Shown here: positions 48,408-57,413 of the stretch, piece by piece
Position numbering within the stretch: the stretch's first letter is position 1
Layout: every line of letters starts with the position of its first letter
Source of the DNA: Pseudoxanthobacter soli DSM 19599
GTDB taxonomy: Bacteria > Pseudomonadota > Alphaproteobacteria > Rhizobiales > Segnochrobactraceae
Direction: 5' to 3'
Length of the DNA: 64,000 nucleotides
Assembly (NCBI RefSeq): GCF_900148505.1
Contig: NZ_FRXO01000005.1
Coordinates: forward strand, 62,001-126,000
Program-made: the position numbers and the translations under genes
The notes under the pieces: generated by a model
What the model was told of the DNA's origin: nothing
Databases searched by the model: none
What the model saw: only the letters and a program-made list of their open reading frames with translations

Positions 48408-49127
48408 TCAGCTGCCGCCCCGGACGGGCGGCATCACCACCGTCGCGGCCCGGCACGCGGAGCGCTCCAGGGCCTGGCAGGTGCGGAACTTCAGGTCCTT
48501 CGTCAGACACACCCGCACCTCGGACAGCCGCCCGCGCGAGCACAGGATCGAGATGCCGTCCGCCTTCAGGCCCGGATTGGCGGTGAGGAACGCGCGCTCC
48601 ACCGCCGCCGGGGCAATGGTGACGGGGGCTGCGAGCGCGGCGAAGGCCGGCGGCACGGCCACGGCGTCGCGCGCGCTGCGCACGGCGGCGAAATAGCCGG
48701 CGGCATCGAGGCCGGAGCAGGTGCCGTGCTTGTTCCACTCATGGCGCACGAGACCCGGGCTCGGCATCAGGTCGAGCATCCCGTCGACCGTCTTGCGGGG
48801 CAGGCGGGGCGGGGGCGAGAGGCAGTCGGACGGATAGCCCCATTCGTATTGCGGCCAGAGTCCGTGCACCACGAACGCATAGGGCCGTCCGCCGCCACAC
48901 TGCATGCCGGCGTTAGCGGAACTGCGTCCGGCGCAATAGGTCGGCGACCAGGACAGCGACAGCACGTAGAAATCGAACTGGCCGGGCACGCCGTTGCGCG
49001 CCTCCGGCGGCTCGGCGGCCAGGGAGGGCTGAAGCGCGGCCGCAATCAAGCCAGCGCCGAACAGGCACCGCCGGACGATGCGCGCGGTGACCTCTGCGAC
49101 CCTTCGCAAGCGCGTGCCGGCCTTCAC
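48408..49127 (-). CDS. Secreted ribonuclease T2
   Basis: An RNase T2 family enzyme: CAS I motif VVHGLWPQYE and CAS II motif RHEWNKHGTC both keep their catalytic His residues, with several paired Cys. The N-terminus holds a signal-like segment (CLFGAGLIAAALQPSLAA), so it is probably periplasmic and degrades RNA for nutrient recovery. The start is uncertain: GTG at 49127 is proposed, but an ATG at 49226 would overlap the upstream gene. Confidence 0.9.
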   Translation of the reverse strand: MKAGTRLRRVAEVTARIVRRCLFGAGLIAAALQPSLAAEPPEARNGVPGQFDFYVLSLSWSPTYCAGRSSANAGMQCGGGRPYAFVVHGLWPQYEWGYPSDCLSPPPRLPRKTVDGMLDLMPSPGLVRHEWNKHGTCSGLDAAGYFAAVRSARDAVAVPPAFAALAAPVTIAPAAVERAFLTANPGLKADGISILCSRGRLSEVRVCLTKDLKFRTCQALERSACRAATVVMPPVRGGS

Positions 49128-49171
49128 GCCGGCAAGCCTGTCTTTGCCCCGTGCGGAGATCGTTCTGCCGC

Positions 49172-49636
49172 TCACTGCGACGGCGGCATCATCACGGTGG
49201 AGCAGTTGGCGCCGTAGACGAACCACTTATCCTTGCCCGTCATGCAGGTCTCCACGTTCCAGGAGACGCCGACGAAGCCATAGTTCTGCGCGATGACATA
49301 ATAGGCCGGGTTGACCATGCCGCTCGACAAGGCGAGCTGCGCCGAGCAATAGCGCTTGGCGTACGGATTCTCAGGGCCGACGACGACGCCAGTTTCCAGA
49401 ATATGGCTGGCGCCCTGCACGGTCACGCCGTCGTAGTAGGAGGGAATGGCGCGGGCGATCGAGCGGGCGACGGCGCTCTGCACCGCACTGTCGTCGCAGG
49501 CCGGCACCGGTGCCTTCGCGGCGGCCATGCCCGGCAGCGGCGCGGGGGTCGCCAGATCGGCAGCGAAGGCCGGCTGGACAGCGAGCGCGGTGACGGCGAG
49601 AACGCAGGCGAGAAGCGGAGAATGGCGAGCGGACAT
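49172..49636 (-). CDS. Hypothetical secreted protein
   Basis: A 154-residue protein with a clear signal peptide (LLACVLAVTALAVQPAFAA). The mature part has four Cys that could form two disulfides and a YYVIAQNYGFVGVSWNVETC segment. No family was recognised. It lies upstream of the RNase T2 gene on the same strand, possibly in one operon. Confidence 0.7.
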   Translation of the reverse strand: MSARHSPLLACVLAVTALAVQPAFAADLATPAPLPGMAAAKAPVPACDDSAVQSAVARSIARAIPSYYDGVTVQGASHILETGVVVGPENPYAKRYCSAQLALSSGMVNPAYYVIAQNYGFVGVSWNVETCMTGKDKWFVYGANCSTVMMPPSQ

Positions 49637-49987
49637 CGTGTCGGTTCCCTGCGGAGGACGCGGCGGGCGGCTGCATGGCAGGCGTCCGCAAGACAAGCAA
49701 CTGCAGGCCAAGGCCGAATCGCTGCAGCGCGGGCAGCCGCTCCCCTTGTCCCATGATGGAGAAACCATGGTCGAGCGCCCGCATCCGGTCAAGCGCACCG
49801 GTGCCACAGCCCGGCGATTTCGACGGCAGCGGGCCGTTCGCCCGCGGGCAGGGCACGCGCACGCGGGTTCCGTTTGCGTCAGGCGGCTTGCATACTTATA
49901 ATGGCGCTTTCCCCAATCCGACATGACGTCGAAAAAGGGCTCTCGCGGTGGAAAACCCGCGGGACGCGCACAGGAGGAGTTTGACCG

Positions 49988-50707
49988 ATGGCCACGCCGC
50001 TCATGCCGAAGGCGACCGCCGTCTGGCTCGTCGAGAACACGTCCCTGACCTTCGAGCAGATCGCGAATTTCTGCAAGCTGCACCCGCTCGAGGTGAAGGC
50101 CATCGCCGACGGCGAGGCCGCCCAGGGCATCAAGGGGCTCGACCCGATCCTCACCGGCCAGCTCACGCGCGACGAGATCAATCGCGCCCAGATCGACCGA
50201 GGTCACGTCCTGAAGCTCGCCGATCGCAAGGTGCGCGTGCCCGAGAGCAAGCGCCGCGGCCCGCGCTACACCCCGGTTTCGAAGCGGCAGGACCGGCCGA
50301 ATGCCATCCTCTGGCTGCTGCGCAACCATCCGGAGATGAAGGACGCGCAGATCATGCGCCTCGTCGGCACCACCAAGTCGACGATCGCCTCGATCCGCGA
50401 GCGCACCCACTGGAACGCCCAGCACCTGACGGCGATGGATCCGGTCAGCCTCGGCCTGTGCAGCCAGATCGAACTCGACCTGGAAGTCGAGAAGGCCGCC
50501 AAGTCCGCACCGCGCCGCGAGGAAGAGGGGACCGGCCTCGGTACCCTCATCCCCGTCGAGGAGACGACGGCGCCGGACGCGCTGGCGGCGTTCGAGCGCG
50601 GTGGTCGCTCGGAGCCCGAGGAAGAGGAAGAGCTCGACGCGCAGGCGGTGTTCGCCAAGCTCAGCGCCATGAAGCGCTCGCCCGACGAGGACGACGACGA
50701 GCAGTAA
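49988..50707 (+). CDS. DUF1013 cell-cycle transcriptional regulator (TrcR type)
   Basis: A 239-residue protein matching DUF1013: PKATAVWLVENTSLTFEQIA, then GLDPILTGQLTRDEI and AILWLLRNHPEMKDAQI with a helix-turn-helix-like VGTTKSTIASIRERTHWN. In Caulobacter the family member TrcR is a cell-cycle-regulated factor. The C-terminal tail is highly acidic. The gene is almost confined to alphaproteobacteria. Confidence 0.88.
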   Translation: MATPLMPKATAVWLVENTSLTFEQIANFCKLHPLEVKAIADGEAAQGIKGLDPILTGQLTRDEINRAQIDRGHVLKLADRKVRVPESKRRGPRYTPVSKRQDRPNAILWLLRNHPEMKDAQIMRLVGTTKSTIASIRERTHWNAQHLTAMDPVSLGLCSQIELDLEVEKAAKSAPRREEEGTGLGTLIPVEETTAPDALAAFERGGRSEPEEEEELDAQAVFAKLSAMKRSPDEDDDEQ

Positions 50708-50959
50708 GGGGCGACGGCGCCTTTGTCCGATTTCCCGCTCCTCCAGGGCCGATCTGATCGGCTTGGTCCGGGGAGCGGGTTCTCTCCCGTCCGCCCACCG
50801 CCGCCCATCTGACCCCGCCACGGGCGGCGTTTTCGTGGACGGTCCCGCGGGGAGCGTCGCGGACGCCGTTTCCGGCGGCGTGAGCGGGCGGGCGACGGCC
50901 CGATGCGCCGGCTGGCCGCCTCGCCGGTTCCCGACAGAACGGCCTTTGAGCGTCTCGCG

Positions 50960-51832
50960 ATGAACTATCGTCACGCCTTTCATGCAGGCAACTTCGCCGA
51001 CGTGGTGAAGCACGCCGTGATCGCCCGCATCATCGCGCACCTCAGGCGGAAGGACGCGCCGTTCCGGGTGATCGATACCCACGCCGGCATCGGGCTGTAC
51101 GATCTCTCGGCCGACGAGGCCGTCCGCACCGGCGAATGGCGCGAGGGGATCGGCCGGGTGATCGCGGCCCGTCGCCCGCCGGAGGTGGAGGCGCTGCTCG
51201 CGCCCTGGCTCGACGTCGTCGCCGCCGTGAACACCGAGCACACGGCGCCCGATCGCGTCGACGACGGAGGCCTGTCCTTCTACCCGGGCTCGCCGTTGCT
51301 GATGCGCCGGCTGCTGCGTCCGCAGGACGCGCTCACGGCGGTCGAATTGCACCCGGCCGACTTTCAGGTCCTCGCCGATCTTTTCTTTCGCGACCGCCAG
51401 GTCAAGGCGGTCGAACTCGACGGCTGGCTCGCGCTCGGCTCGTTCGTGCCGCCGAAGGAGCGTCGCGGTCTGGTGGTGGTCGATCCGGCCTTCGAAGAGC
51501 CCGGCGAGATGGAACGCCTCGCCGACGGCCTGATCCGCGCCTACGGGCGCTGGCCGACCGGCACCTATATCGGCTGGTATCCCATCAAGTCCGTCGCGCA
51601 AGTTGACACCATGCACCGCCGCCTGCTGGACGCGGGCATCGGTGGGCTTCTCGCCATTGACCTGTTCGTGCGAACCGTTTCGGACGGGCCGTTGCCCGGG
51701 GCGGGGCTCGTGGTGATCAATCCGCCGTGGACGCTGAAGGACGAACTCGCCGTGCTTATGCCCTGGTTCCGCGATCTGCTGGCCCAGGGCGCCGGAGCTG
51801 CCTTCCGCGTGCTGCCGCTCGCGGAGCGCTGA
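50960..51832 (+). CDS. rlmJ: 23S rRNA (adenine2030-N6)-methyltransferase RlmJ
   Basis: A 290-residue methyltransferase: MNYRHAFHAGNFADVVKHAV start, DTHAGIGLYDL for SAM binding, and the catalytic VVVDPAFEEPGE (DPAF in place of the usual DPPF/Y). It methylates A2030 of 23S rRNA. The ATG at 50960 matches the family N-terminus exactly; upstream frame sequence is unrelated. Confidence 0.94.
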   Translation: MNYRHAFHAGNFADVVKHAVIARIIAHLRRKDAPFRVIDTHAGIGLYDLSADEAVRTGEWREGIGRVIAARRPPEVEALLAPWLDVVAAVNTEHTAPDRVDDGGLSFYPGSPLLMRRLLRPQDALTAVELHPADFQVLADLFFRDRQVKAVELDGWLALGSFVPPKERRGLVVVDPAFEEPGEMERLADGLIRAYGRWPTGTYIGWYPIKSVAQVDTMHRRLLDAGIGGLLAIDLFVRTVSDGPLPGAGLVVINPPWTLKDELAVLMPWFRDLLAQGAGAAFRVLPLAER

Positions 51833-51862
51833 CGAAAGACCGCCGGTCGGTCTGCGGCCGGT

Positions 51863-52858
51863 TCATGCAGGCGATCGGGCCGCCACCGTCGTCGGGCCGG
51901 AGCTTTCGCCGGCCGCGGCCTCCCAGAGGCCGGGGGTGGCATCGGCCGTGTTGCCGTCGCGGCCATATTGGCGGGGCGAGCGGCCCATGACGCGCTTGAA
52001 CGCGGCGCTGAACGCACTTTCCGATTCATAGCCGAGCGCCAGCGCGATGGCCGAGATCGGCTCGTCTGTGTTCACGAGCCGGTCGCCGGCGAGCAGCATC
52101 CGCCAGCGCGTCAGGTAGTCCATCGCAGAAAGCCCGACCATCTGCTTGAACTTCAGTGCGAACACCGAACGCGACATGCCGGCCCGTTCCGCCAGCGCCT
52201 GCAGCGTCCACCGGCGTGCCGGCTCGGCATGCATGGCGTTGATCGCCGCGCTCATCTGCCGGTCGGCGAGGGCGAACAGCCAGCCGACGCCCCCCTCGAC
52301 CCCCTCCGCCAGATGCAGCCGCAGCGCCTGGACGAGCACGAGGTGCGCGAGGTGCTGGGCCACCAAGAATCCGCCCGGCTGCCGGTCGCGCAGTTCCTGC
52401 CGCATCCGCTCGATGGCCCAGCGCAGCGCCTCCTTGTCGGCCTCCTTGCGCAGGTGGACCACCGGGGGCAGCATGCCGAGCAGGACACCGGCATGATTGC
52501 CGGCAAGGGCGAAATGGCCGCCGACGATGGAGAACTCCCCGCCGCCGTTGATGGTGGCGATGCTGCCGTTTCTCCGGGTGGGGAAATAGACCCGGGCATC
52601 CTCAGGCTCGACCGCGAGGTCGCTCGCGAGGCGGAACGAGCGGCCGCGCGGCAGCAGGAAGCAGTCCCCGGTCCGCAGGCGGACCGGCTGCGGAACCCCG
52701 TCCACCGAAAGCCAGCACGCACCGCCCGCCACGACATAGCACTTGATGCCCTCATGCTGGCCGAAGCGGATGGCCCAGTCGCCACCGGCATCGAACCCGC
52801 CGAACATGTAGCTGCGCGGCTTCAGCACCGACAGCACGTCGGAGAGCGGGTCCATCAT
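51863..52858 (-). CDS. AraC-family regulator with N-terminal cupin
   Basis: A 331-residue regulator. The N-terminal cupin_6 domain (YVVAGGACWLSVDGVPQPVR ... GDCFLLPRGRSFRLA, read in parts) precedes a C-terminal AraC HTH pair (LQALAERAGMSRSVFALKFK; ISAIALALGYESESAFSAAF). It is divergent from an epimerase-like gene that it probably regulates. The start is one of two adjacent ATGs at 52858/52855. Confidence 0.9.
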   Translation of the reverse strand: MMDPLSDVLSVLKPRSYMFGGFDAGGDWAIRFGQHEGIKCYVVAGGACWLSVDGVPQPVRLRTGDCFLLPRGRSFRLASDLAVEPEDARVYFPTRRNGSIATINGGGEFSIVGGHFALAGNHAGVLLGMLPPVVHLRKEADKEALRWAIERMRQELRDRQPGGFLVAQHLAHLVLVQALRLHLAEGVEGGVGWLFALADRQMSAAINAMHAEPARRWTLQALAERAGMSRSVFALKFKQMVGLSAMDYLTRWRMLLAGDRLVNTDEPISAIALALGYESESAFSAAFKRVMGRSPRQYGRDGNTADATPGLWEAAAGESSGPTTVAARSPA

Positions 52859-53004
52859 GGGGATTGCCTCCACGGACGTTGCCGCGATGCCTCGGACGAT
52901 CGCGACAGAAATACAGACCTTGCAGCATAGATCGTATTTCGCGCGGGTCTATCTTGCTCGTCGCGCCGCGAAAGCGGCCGCCAATCACGAGAAGGATTCA
53001 CTCG

Positions 53005-53895
53005 ATGCGTGTCTTCGTCACCGGAGCGACGGGCTTCGTAGGCTCCGCAATCGTGCGGGAACTGATCGGCGCGGGGCATGAGGTGCGCGGCCTTGCACGG
53101 TCCGAGGCCGGCGCGCGGGCGCTGGCCGAAACCGGCGCCGCCGTCCATCGCGGCGATCTGCAGGATCTGGAAAGCCTCCGCCAGGGAGCGGCCGGGATGG
53201 ATGCGGTGATCCACACGGCCTTCATCCACGATTTCTCGCGCTTCAAGGAGAACTGCGAGGTCGACCGGCGCGTGATCGGCGCGCTCGCGGATGCTCTGGG
53301 ATCCGGGCGTCCGCTGATCGTCACCTCCGGCACGGGCCTGTTGCCCTCCGGCCGGCTTGCGACCGAAGACGACGAGGTGCCCGCCTCTGCCGCCATTCCG
53401 AGGATCGCCTCGGAGCAGGCCGCTGCGGAGGCATCCGCCCGTGGTGTCGACGTGCGGGTGGTGCGGCTGCCGCCCTCCGTCCACGGTGACGGCGACCACG
53501 GCTTCGTGCCGCTGCTGATCGGCCTCGCGCGGGAGAAGGGCCTCTCCGCCTATATCGGCGAGGGCGGCAATGTCTGGCCGGCGGTGCACCGCTTCGACGC
53601 GGCCCGGCTCTACCGGCTCGTGCTGGAAAAGGGGACGGCGGGCGCCCGCTTCCATGGTGTCGCCGAGGACGGCGTGCCGTTCCGCCGGATCGCCGAGGTG
53701 ATCGGCCGCCGGCTGAACCTGCCGGTCATGTCCCTGAGCGGCGAAGATGTGGCGGCGCATTTCGGCTGGTTCGCGCATTTCGCCGGGATCGACAATCGTG
53801 CCACGGGCCACAAGACCCGGGATGCTCTCAGCTGGCGCCCCGAGGAGGCGGGCCTGATCGAGGACCTCGACCGCCCGGCCTATTTCGCGACGTGA
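53005..53895 (+). CDS. NAD-dependent epimerase/dehydratase family protein
   Basis: A 296-residue extended SDR: MRVFVTGATGFVGSAIVREL with the GxxGxxG nucleotide motif. The usual YxxxK is replaced by the atypical SDR pattern around IPRIASEQAAAEA, so catalysis may differ or be lost. Substrate unknown. It is divergent from the AraC regulator and followed by the tracrRNA terminator, which could also end its transcript. Confidence 0.87.
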   Translation: MRVFVTGATGFVGSAIVRELIGAGHEVRGLARSEAGARALAETGAAVHRGDLQDLESLRQGAAGMDAVIHTAFIHDFSRFKENCEVDRRVIGALADALGSGRPLIVTSGTGLLPSGRLATEDDEVPASAAIPRIASEQAAAEASARGVDVRVVRLPPSVHGDGDHGFVPLLIGLAREKGLSAYIGEGGNVWPAVHRFDAARLYRLVLEKGTAGARFHGVAEDGVPFRRIAEVIGRRLNLPVMSLSGEDVAAHFGWFAHFAGIDNRATGHKTRDALSWRPEEAGLIEDLDRPAYFAT

Positions 53896-53975
53896 CACTG
53901 CAGGCGCGGTGCAGGCCGCATCCGGGTTGCATCCGCACACTGCGCGGGCATAGGCGAAGCCGCTGGCGGAAATGG

Positions 53976-54000
53976 AAAAGGCGAGGCCGTAGCCTCGCCC
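53976..54000 (-). terminator. Terminator of the tracrRNA
   Basis: GGCGAGGC (53980–53987) pairs with GCCTCGCC (53992–53999) around a 4-nt loop. On the minus strand a TTTT tract follows (53979–53976), so this ends the tracrRNA. On the plus strand CTTATTT follows, so it may also stop transcription from the epimerase gene. Confidence 0.82.
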
Positions 54001-54052
54001 TTATTTGGTGCAGCCAAGCTGCTTGTTAACAGCTGGCCTGCGATTTCTGAAC
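53976..54052 (-). ncRNA. Type II-C tracrRNA
   Basis: The minus strand reads an anti-repeat (54052–54025) whose first 19 nt, GTTCAGAAATCGCAGGCCA, exactly match the repeat complement needed to pair with the crRNA. The next nine pair with wobbles and one bulge. A nexus-like hairpin GCAGC-TTG-GCTGC (54022–54010) and a terminator hairpin with a U-run (53999–53976) follow. Total about 77 nt, with a plausible promoter directly upstream. It lies upstream of cas9 and is divergent from it. It is required for crRNA processing and Cas9 activity. Confidence 0.88.
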
Positions 54053-54057
54053 GATCG

Positions 54058-54086
54058 ATCTTCGGCAAAGCACGCGCGCAAGTCAA
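54058..54086 (-). promoter_or_regulatory. Promoter of the tracrRNA
   Basis: On the minus strand TTGACT (54086–54081) and GAAGAT (54063–54058) are separated by 17 nt. A start 6–7 nt further falls right at the beginning of the anti-repeat. The -10 is weak (3 of 6 consensus), so the assignment relies on position. Confidence 0.5.
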
Positions 54087-54186
54087 CATCGATCCTCGTC
54101 TTTACGGCGATCTGCAATTCCGGATTATGATTCTCGCAACTTTGAGTCGTTCGGCGTTCCGATGCCGGGTGAAAAGGGGGCGAGAC

Positions 54187-57100
54187 ATGGCTCGGGAGCT
54201 GGGCATCGACATCGGCACCAACAGCATCGGCTGGTGCCTGATCGGGGACGGGCGCATCGTCGATATCGGCGTGCGCATCTTCGGCGACGGGCGCGATCCG
54301 AAGTCGAGGGCGTCGCTTGCCGTGGACCGGCGGGTGGCGAGGGCGATGCGGCGGCGGCGGGATCGCTATCTCGGCCGTCGCGCGGCCTTTCTCGCCAGGC
54401 TGATCGAACACGGGCTGATGCCGGGCGACCTGCCGGACCCGTCCATCCGTCAGCGTCGCGGGCGGCAGCCGGTGCCGAACGACGCGGCCCGCGCGCTCGC
54501 CGATCTCAATCCCTACGACCTGCGCCGCCGCGCGCTGACGGAGCGGCTCGACCCCCACGAGATCGGCCGCGCCCTGTTCGCGCTCGGCCAGCGGCGCGGC
54601 TTCAGGAGCAACCGCAAGGCCGACCGCCGCCGCAAAGACAACGAGGATGGCAAGATCGCCACCGGCGCGCAGGCGCTGGATAGCGCGCTCGATGGCCGCA
54701 CCCTCGGCGCCTTCCTCGCAGACCGCATCGCCGAGGGCAGGCCGGCCCGCGTGCGCATGGGCGGCGAGAACCAGGCCTACGACTTCTATCCGCAGCGCCG
54801 CCATGTCGAGGCCGAGTTCGAGGCCATCTGGCAGGCCCAGGCCGCCCACCATCCGGGCCTTATGACCGAGGCCGCACGCACTGCGCTCCACCGCATCCTG
54901 TTCTTCCAGCGGCCGCTGAAGGCGGTGGAGGTCGGCTACTGCACCTTCGCCGGCATGGCGGGGGTTCCGGCGGACGAGCGGCGGCTGGCGAAATCGCACC
55001 CCCTGTTCCAGGAGCGGCGGCTCTATGAGGAGGTGAATCATCTCCGCATCGTCGTCCCCGGTGCCGGGGAGCGTCCGCTCACCAGGTCCGAGCGCGACAA
55101 GCTGATCATGAAGCTTCAGGACCGGAAGAAGGTCAGCTTCGACAGCCTCGCCAAGCTGTTGAAACTCGGCGACGGCGAGCGCTTCAACAAGCAGAGCGAC
55201 ACCCGCAAGGACCTCGCCGGCAACGAGGTGCGCGCCGAACTTTCCGACAGGAAGCGGTTCGGCCCGCGCTGGAACGGCTTTGGCCTCGACGAGCAGCTGC
55301 GGATCATCGACCGGCTGGAGAACGAGGAGAATCCGGACGCGCTGCTGGCGTGGCTGAAGGCGGAGTACGACCTCGACGATGCGGCGGCGGCGGCCGTCGC
55401 CGCCGCGCACCTGCCCGAGGGACATGGCCGCTTCGGCGAAACGGCGACGCGGCGGCTGCTCGAGCACTTGCGGGAGGACGTCGTCACCTACGACAAGGCG
55501 GCGCACGCCGCCGGCTTCCACCACAGCGACCACCGCACCGGGGAGAGCTTCGATGCCTTGCCCTATTATGGCGAGGTGCTCGCCCGCGACATCGCGCCGG
55601 GCAAGGCTGAATATGCCGATCCGCTGGAACGGCGTTTCGGCAAGATCACCAACCCGACGGTTCACATCGGGATGCGCCAGCTTCAGAAGCTGGTGAACGC
55701 CGTGATCGCGGTGCACGGCAAGCCGGACCGGATCGTGGTCGAACTGGCGCGCGAACTGAAGCTGAACGACGAGGAGCGCGAGGAACACCGCCGGCGCATC
55801 CGGCGCGACACCGAGGCGGCCGCGGCCCGCGGCGACAAGCTGAAAGCCGAAGGGATTGCCGATACCGGCGCGAACCGGGCGCTGCTGCGGCTGTGGGAGG
55901 AGGCGAACCCGGCCAACCCGATGGATCGCCGCTGTCCCTATTGCGGCAAGCCCATCGGCATCCGTCAGCTCTTCACCGGCGAGGCGGATATCGACCACGT
56001 CATTCCCTATTCCCGCTCGCTCGACGACAGCGCGGGCAACAAGGTCGTGGCTCACCGCTCCTGCAACCGGGAGAAGGGCAACCAGACGCCGTTCGAGCGC
56101 TGGGGCGGCGACCCGGAGCGGTGGGACACCATCAGCGCGCAGGTCGCGCGGATGCACAGGTCGAAGCAATGGCGCTTCGGGCCGGACGCGGCGGAGCGCG
56201 TCGAGCGCGACGGCGGGTTCATCGCCCGCCAGCTCACGGACACGCAATATCTCTCCCGCCTGGCCGGCAAATATCTGCGCTGCCTCTACCCGACCGCCGA
56301 GAGCGGCCGCGTCGACGTGATTCCCGGCCGGATGACCGCGATGCTCAGGCGCATCTGGGGCCTCAACAGCCTGCTGCCCGACCACAACTTCGTCGAGAAC
56401 GAGCATTCGAACGCGCCCAAGAACCGGCTGGACCATCGCCACCACGCCATCGACGCCGCGGTGGCCGCGGTGACTGACAGGGGCCTGATGCAGCGGATCG
56501 CCTATGCCGCCGCCCGCGCCGAGGAAAAGGAACTCGACCGCCTGTTTGAGGATCTGGCGCAGCCCTGGGACGGGTTCCGCGAGGAACTGCGCGGCCGGCT
56601 CGGCCGCGTCCGCGCCAGCCACAAGCCCGATCACGGCCGCAAGGGAAAACCCTCGCGGAACCGCGACGTCACCGCCGGCCGGCTTCACAACGACACCGCC
56701 TATGGCCTGACCGGGGAGATGGCGGCGGACGGCAAGACGCCGATCGTGGTGCATCGCGTGCCGCTCGCGAGCCTCAAGCCGGGCGACATCCTCGATCCCG
56801 GCCGCATCCCGGACGACGCCTTGCGCCAGGCCCTGTTCGAGGCGACGCGCGATCATGCCGGCAAGGCGTTCGAGCAGGCGCTGGCACGCTTCGCGAAGGA
56901 GCATCCCGTCTTCAGGGGCATCCGCCGCGTGCGGGTGCGCGAGCCGCTCAACGTCATCCCGATCCGCGACCGCGAGGGCCGGCCCTACAAGGCCTACAAG
57001 GGTGACGCCAACGCGCGCTTCGATGTGTGGCGGCTGCCGGACGGCAAGTGGAAGGCGGACGTCATCTCCCAGTTCGAGGCCCACCGCCCCGACACCGGGG

Positions 57101-57402
57101 ACCGCCGTCCTCACCCGGCGGCGAGGAAGGTGCTGAGCCTGCGCCAGAACGACGTGATCGCGATCGAGCGGGATGGCGCCCCCGTCGAGCTGCTGCGTGT
57201 CGTGGGACTGAACCAGCAGGGCAACCTGACACTCGTGCCGCCCAACGAGGCCGGTCCGCTGAAGGCGCGCGACAAGGAGGCCAACGATGTCGATCCGTTC
57301 AAGTACACCTATCTCGCGGCAAGCACGTTGAAGAAGCTGAAGGCGCGCCAGGTCCGCATCGATCCGCTCGGCCGGGTCTTCGATCCCGGCCCGCGCGAGT
57401 AG
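54187..57402 (+). CDS. cas9: Cas9 RNA-guided endonuclease, type II-C
   Basis: A 1071-residue Cas9. RuvC-I is GIDIGTNSIGW with D8; an Arg-rich bridge helix spans about 48–70; RuvC-II is IVVELARE with E519. HNH has CPYC (583–586), the catalytic H604 in DIDHVIPYS and a second Cys in HRSCNREKGNQ. RuvC-III is HRHHAIDAA with H753 and D756. All catalytic residues are present and the length is typical of II-C. The start ATG at 54187 has an AAAAGGGGG Shine-Dalgarno; an upstream in-frame ATG is less likely. cas1 follows 11 bp downstream. Confidence 0.97.
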   Translation: MARELGIDIGTNSIGWCLIGDGRIVDIGVRIFGDGRDPKSRASLAVDRRVARAMRRRRDRYLGRRAAFLARLIEHGLMPGDLPDPSIRQRRGRQPVPNDAARALADLNPYDLRRRALTERLDPHEIGRALFALGQRRGFRSNRKADRRRKDNEDGKIATGAQALDSALDGRTLGAFLADRIAEGRPARVRMGGENQAYDFYPQRRHVEAEFEAIWQAQAAHHPGLMTEAARTALHRILFFQRPLKAVEVGYCTFAGMAGVPADERRLAKSHPLFQERRLYEEVNHLRIVVPGAGERPLTRSERDKLIMKLQDRKKVSFDSLAKLLKLGDGERFNKQSDTRKDLAGNEVRAELSDRKRFGPRWNGFGLDEQLRIIDRLENEENPDALLAWLKAEYDLDDAAAAAVAAAHLPEGHGRFGETATRRLLEHLREDVVTYDKAAHAAGFHHSDHRTGESFDALPYYGEVLARDIAPGKAEYADPLERRFGKITNPTVHIGMRQLQKLVNAVIAVHGKPDRIVVELARELKLNDEEREEHRRRIRRDTEAAAARGDKLKAEGIADTGANRALLRLWEEANPANPMDRRCPYCGKPIGIRQLFTGEADIDHVIPYSRSLDDSAGNKVVAHRSCNREKGNQTPFERWGGDPERWDTISAQVARMHRSKQWRFGPDAAERVERDGGFIARQLTDTQYLSRLAGKYLRCLYPTAESGRVDVIPGRMTAMLRRIWGLNSLLPDHNFVENEHSNAPKNRLDHRHHAIDAAVAAVTDRGLMQRIAYAAARAEEKELDRLFEDLAQPWDGFREELRGRLGRVRASHKPDHGRKGKPSRNRDVTAGRLHNDTAYGLTGEMAADGKTPIVVHRVPLASLKPGDILDPGRIPDDALRQALFEATRDHAGKAFEQALARFAKEHPVFRGIRRVRVREPLNVIPIRDREGRPYKAYKGDANARFDVWRLPDGKWKADVISQFEAHRPDTGDRRPHPAARKVLSLRQNDVIAIERDGAPVELLRVVGLNQQGNLTLVPPNEAGPLKARDKEANDVDPFKYTYLAASTLKKLKARQVRIDPLGRVFDPGPRE

Positions 57403-57413
57403 AGGAGGGCGGC

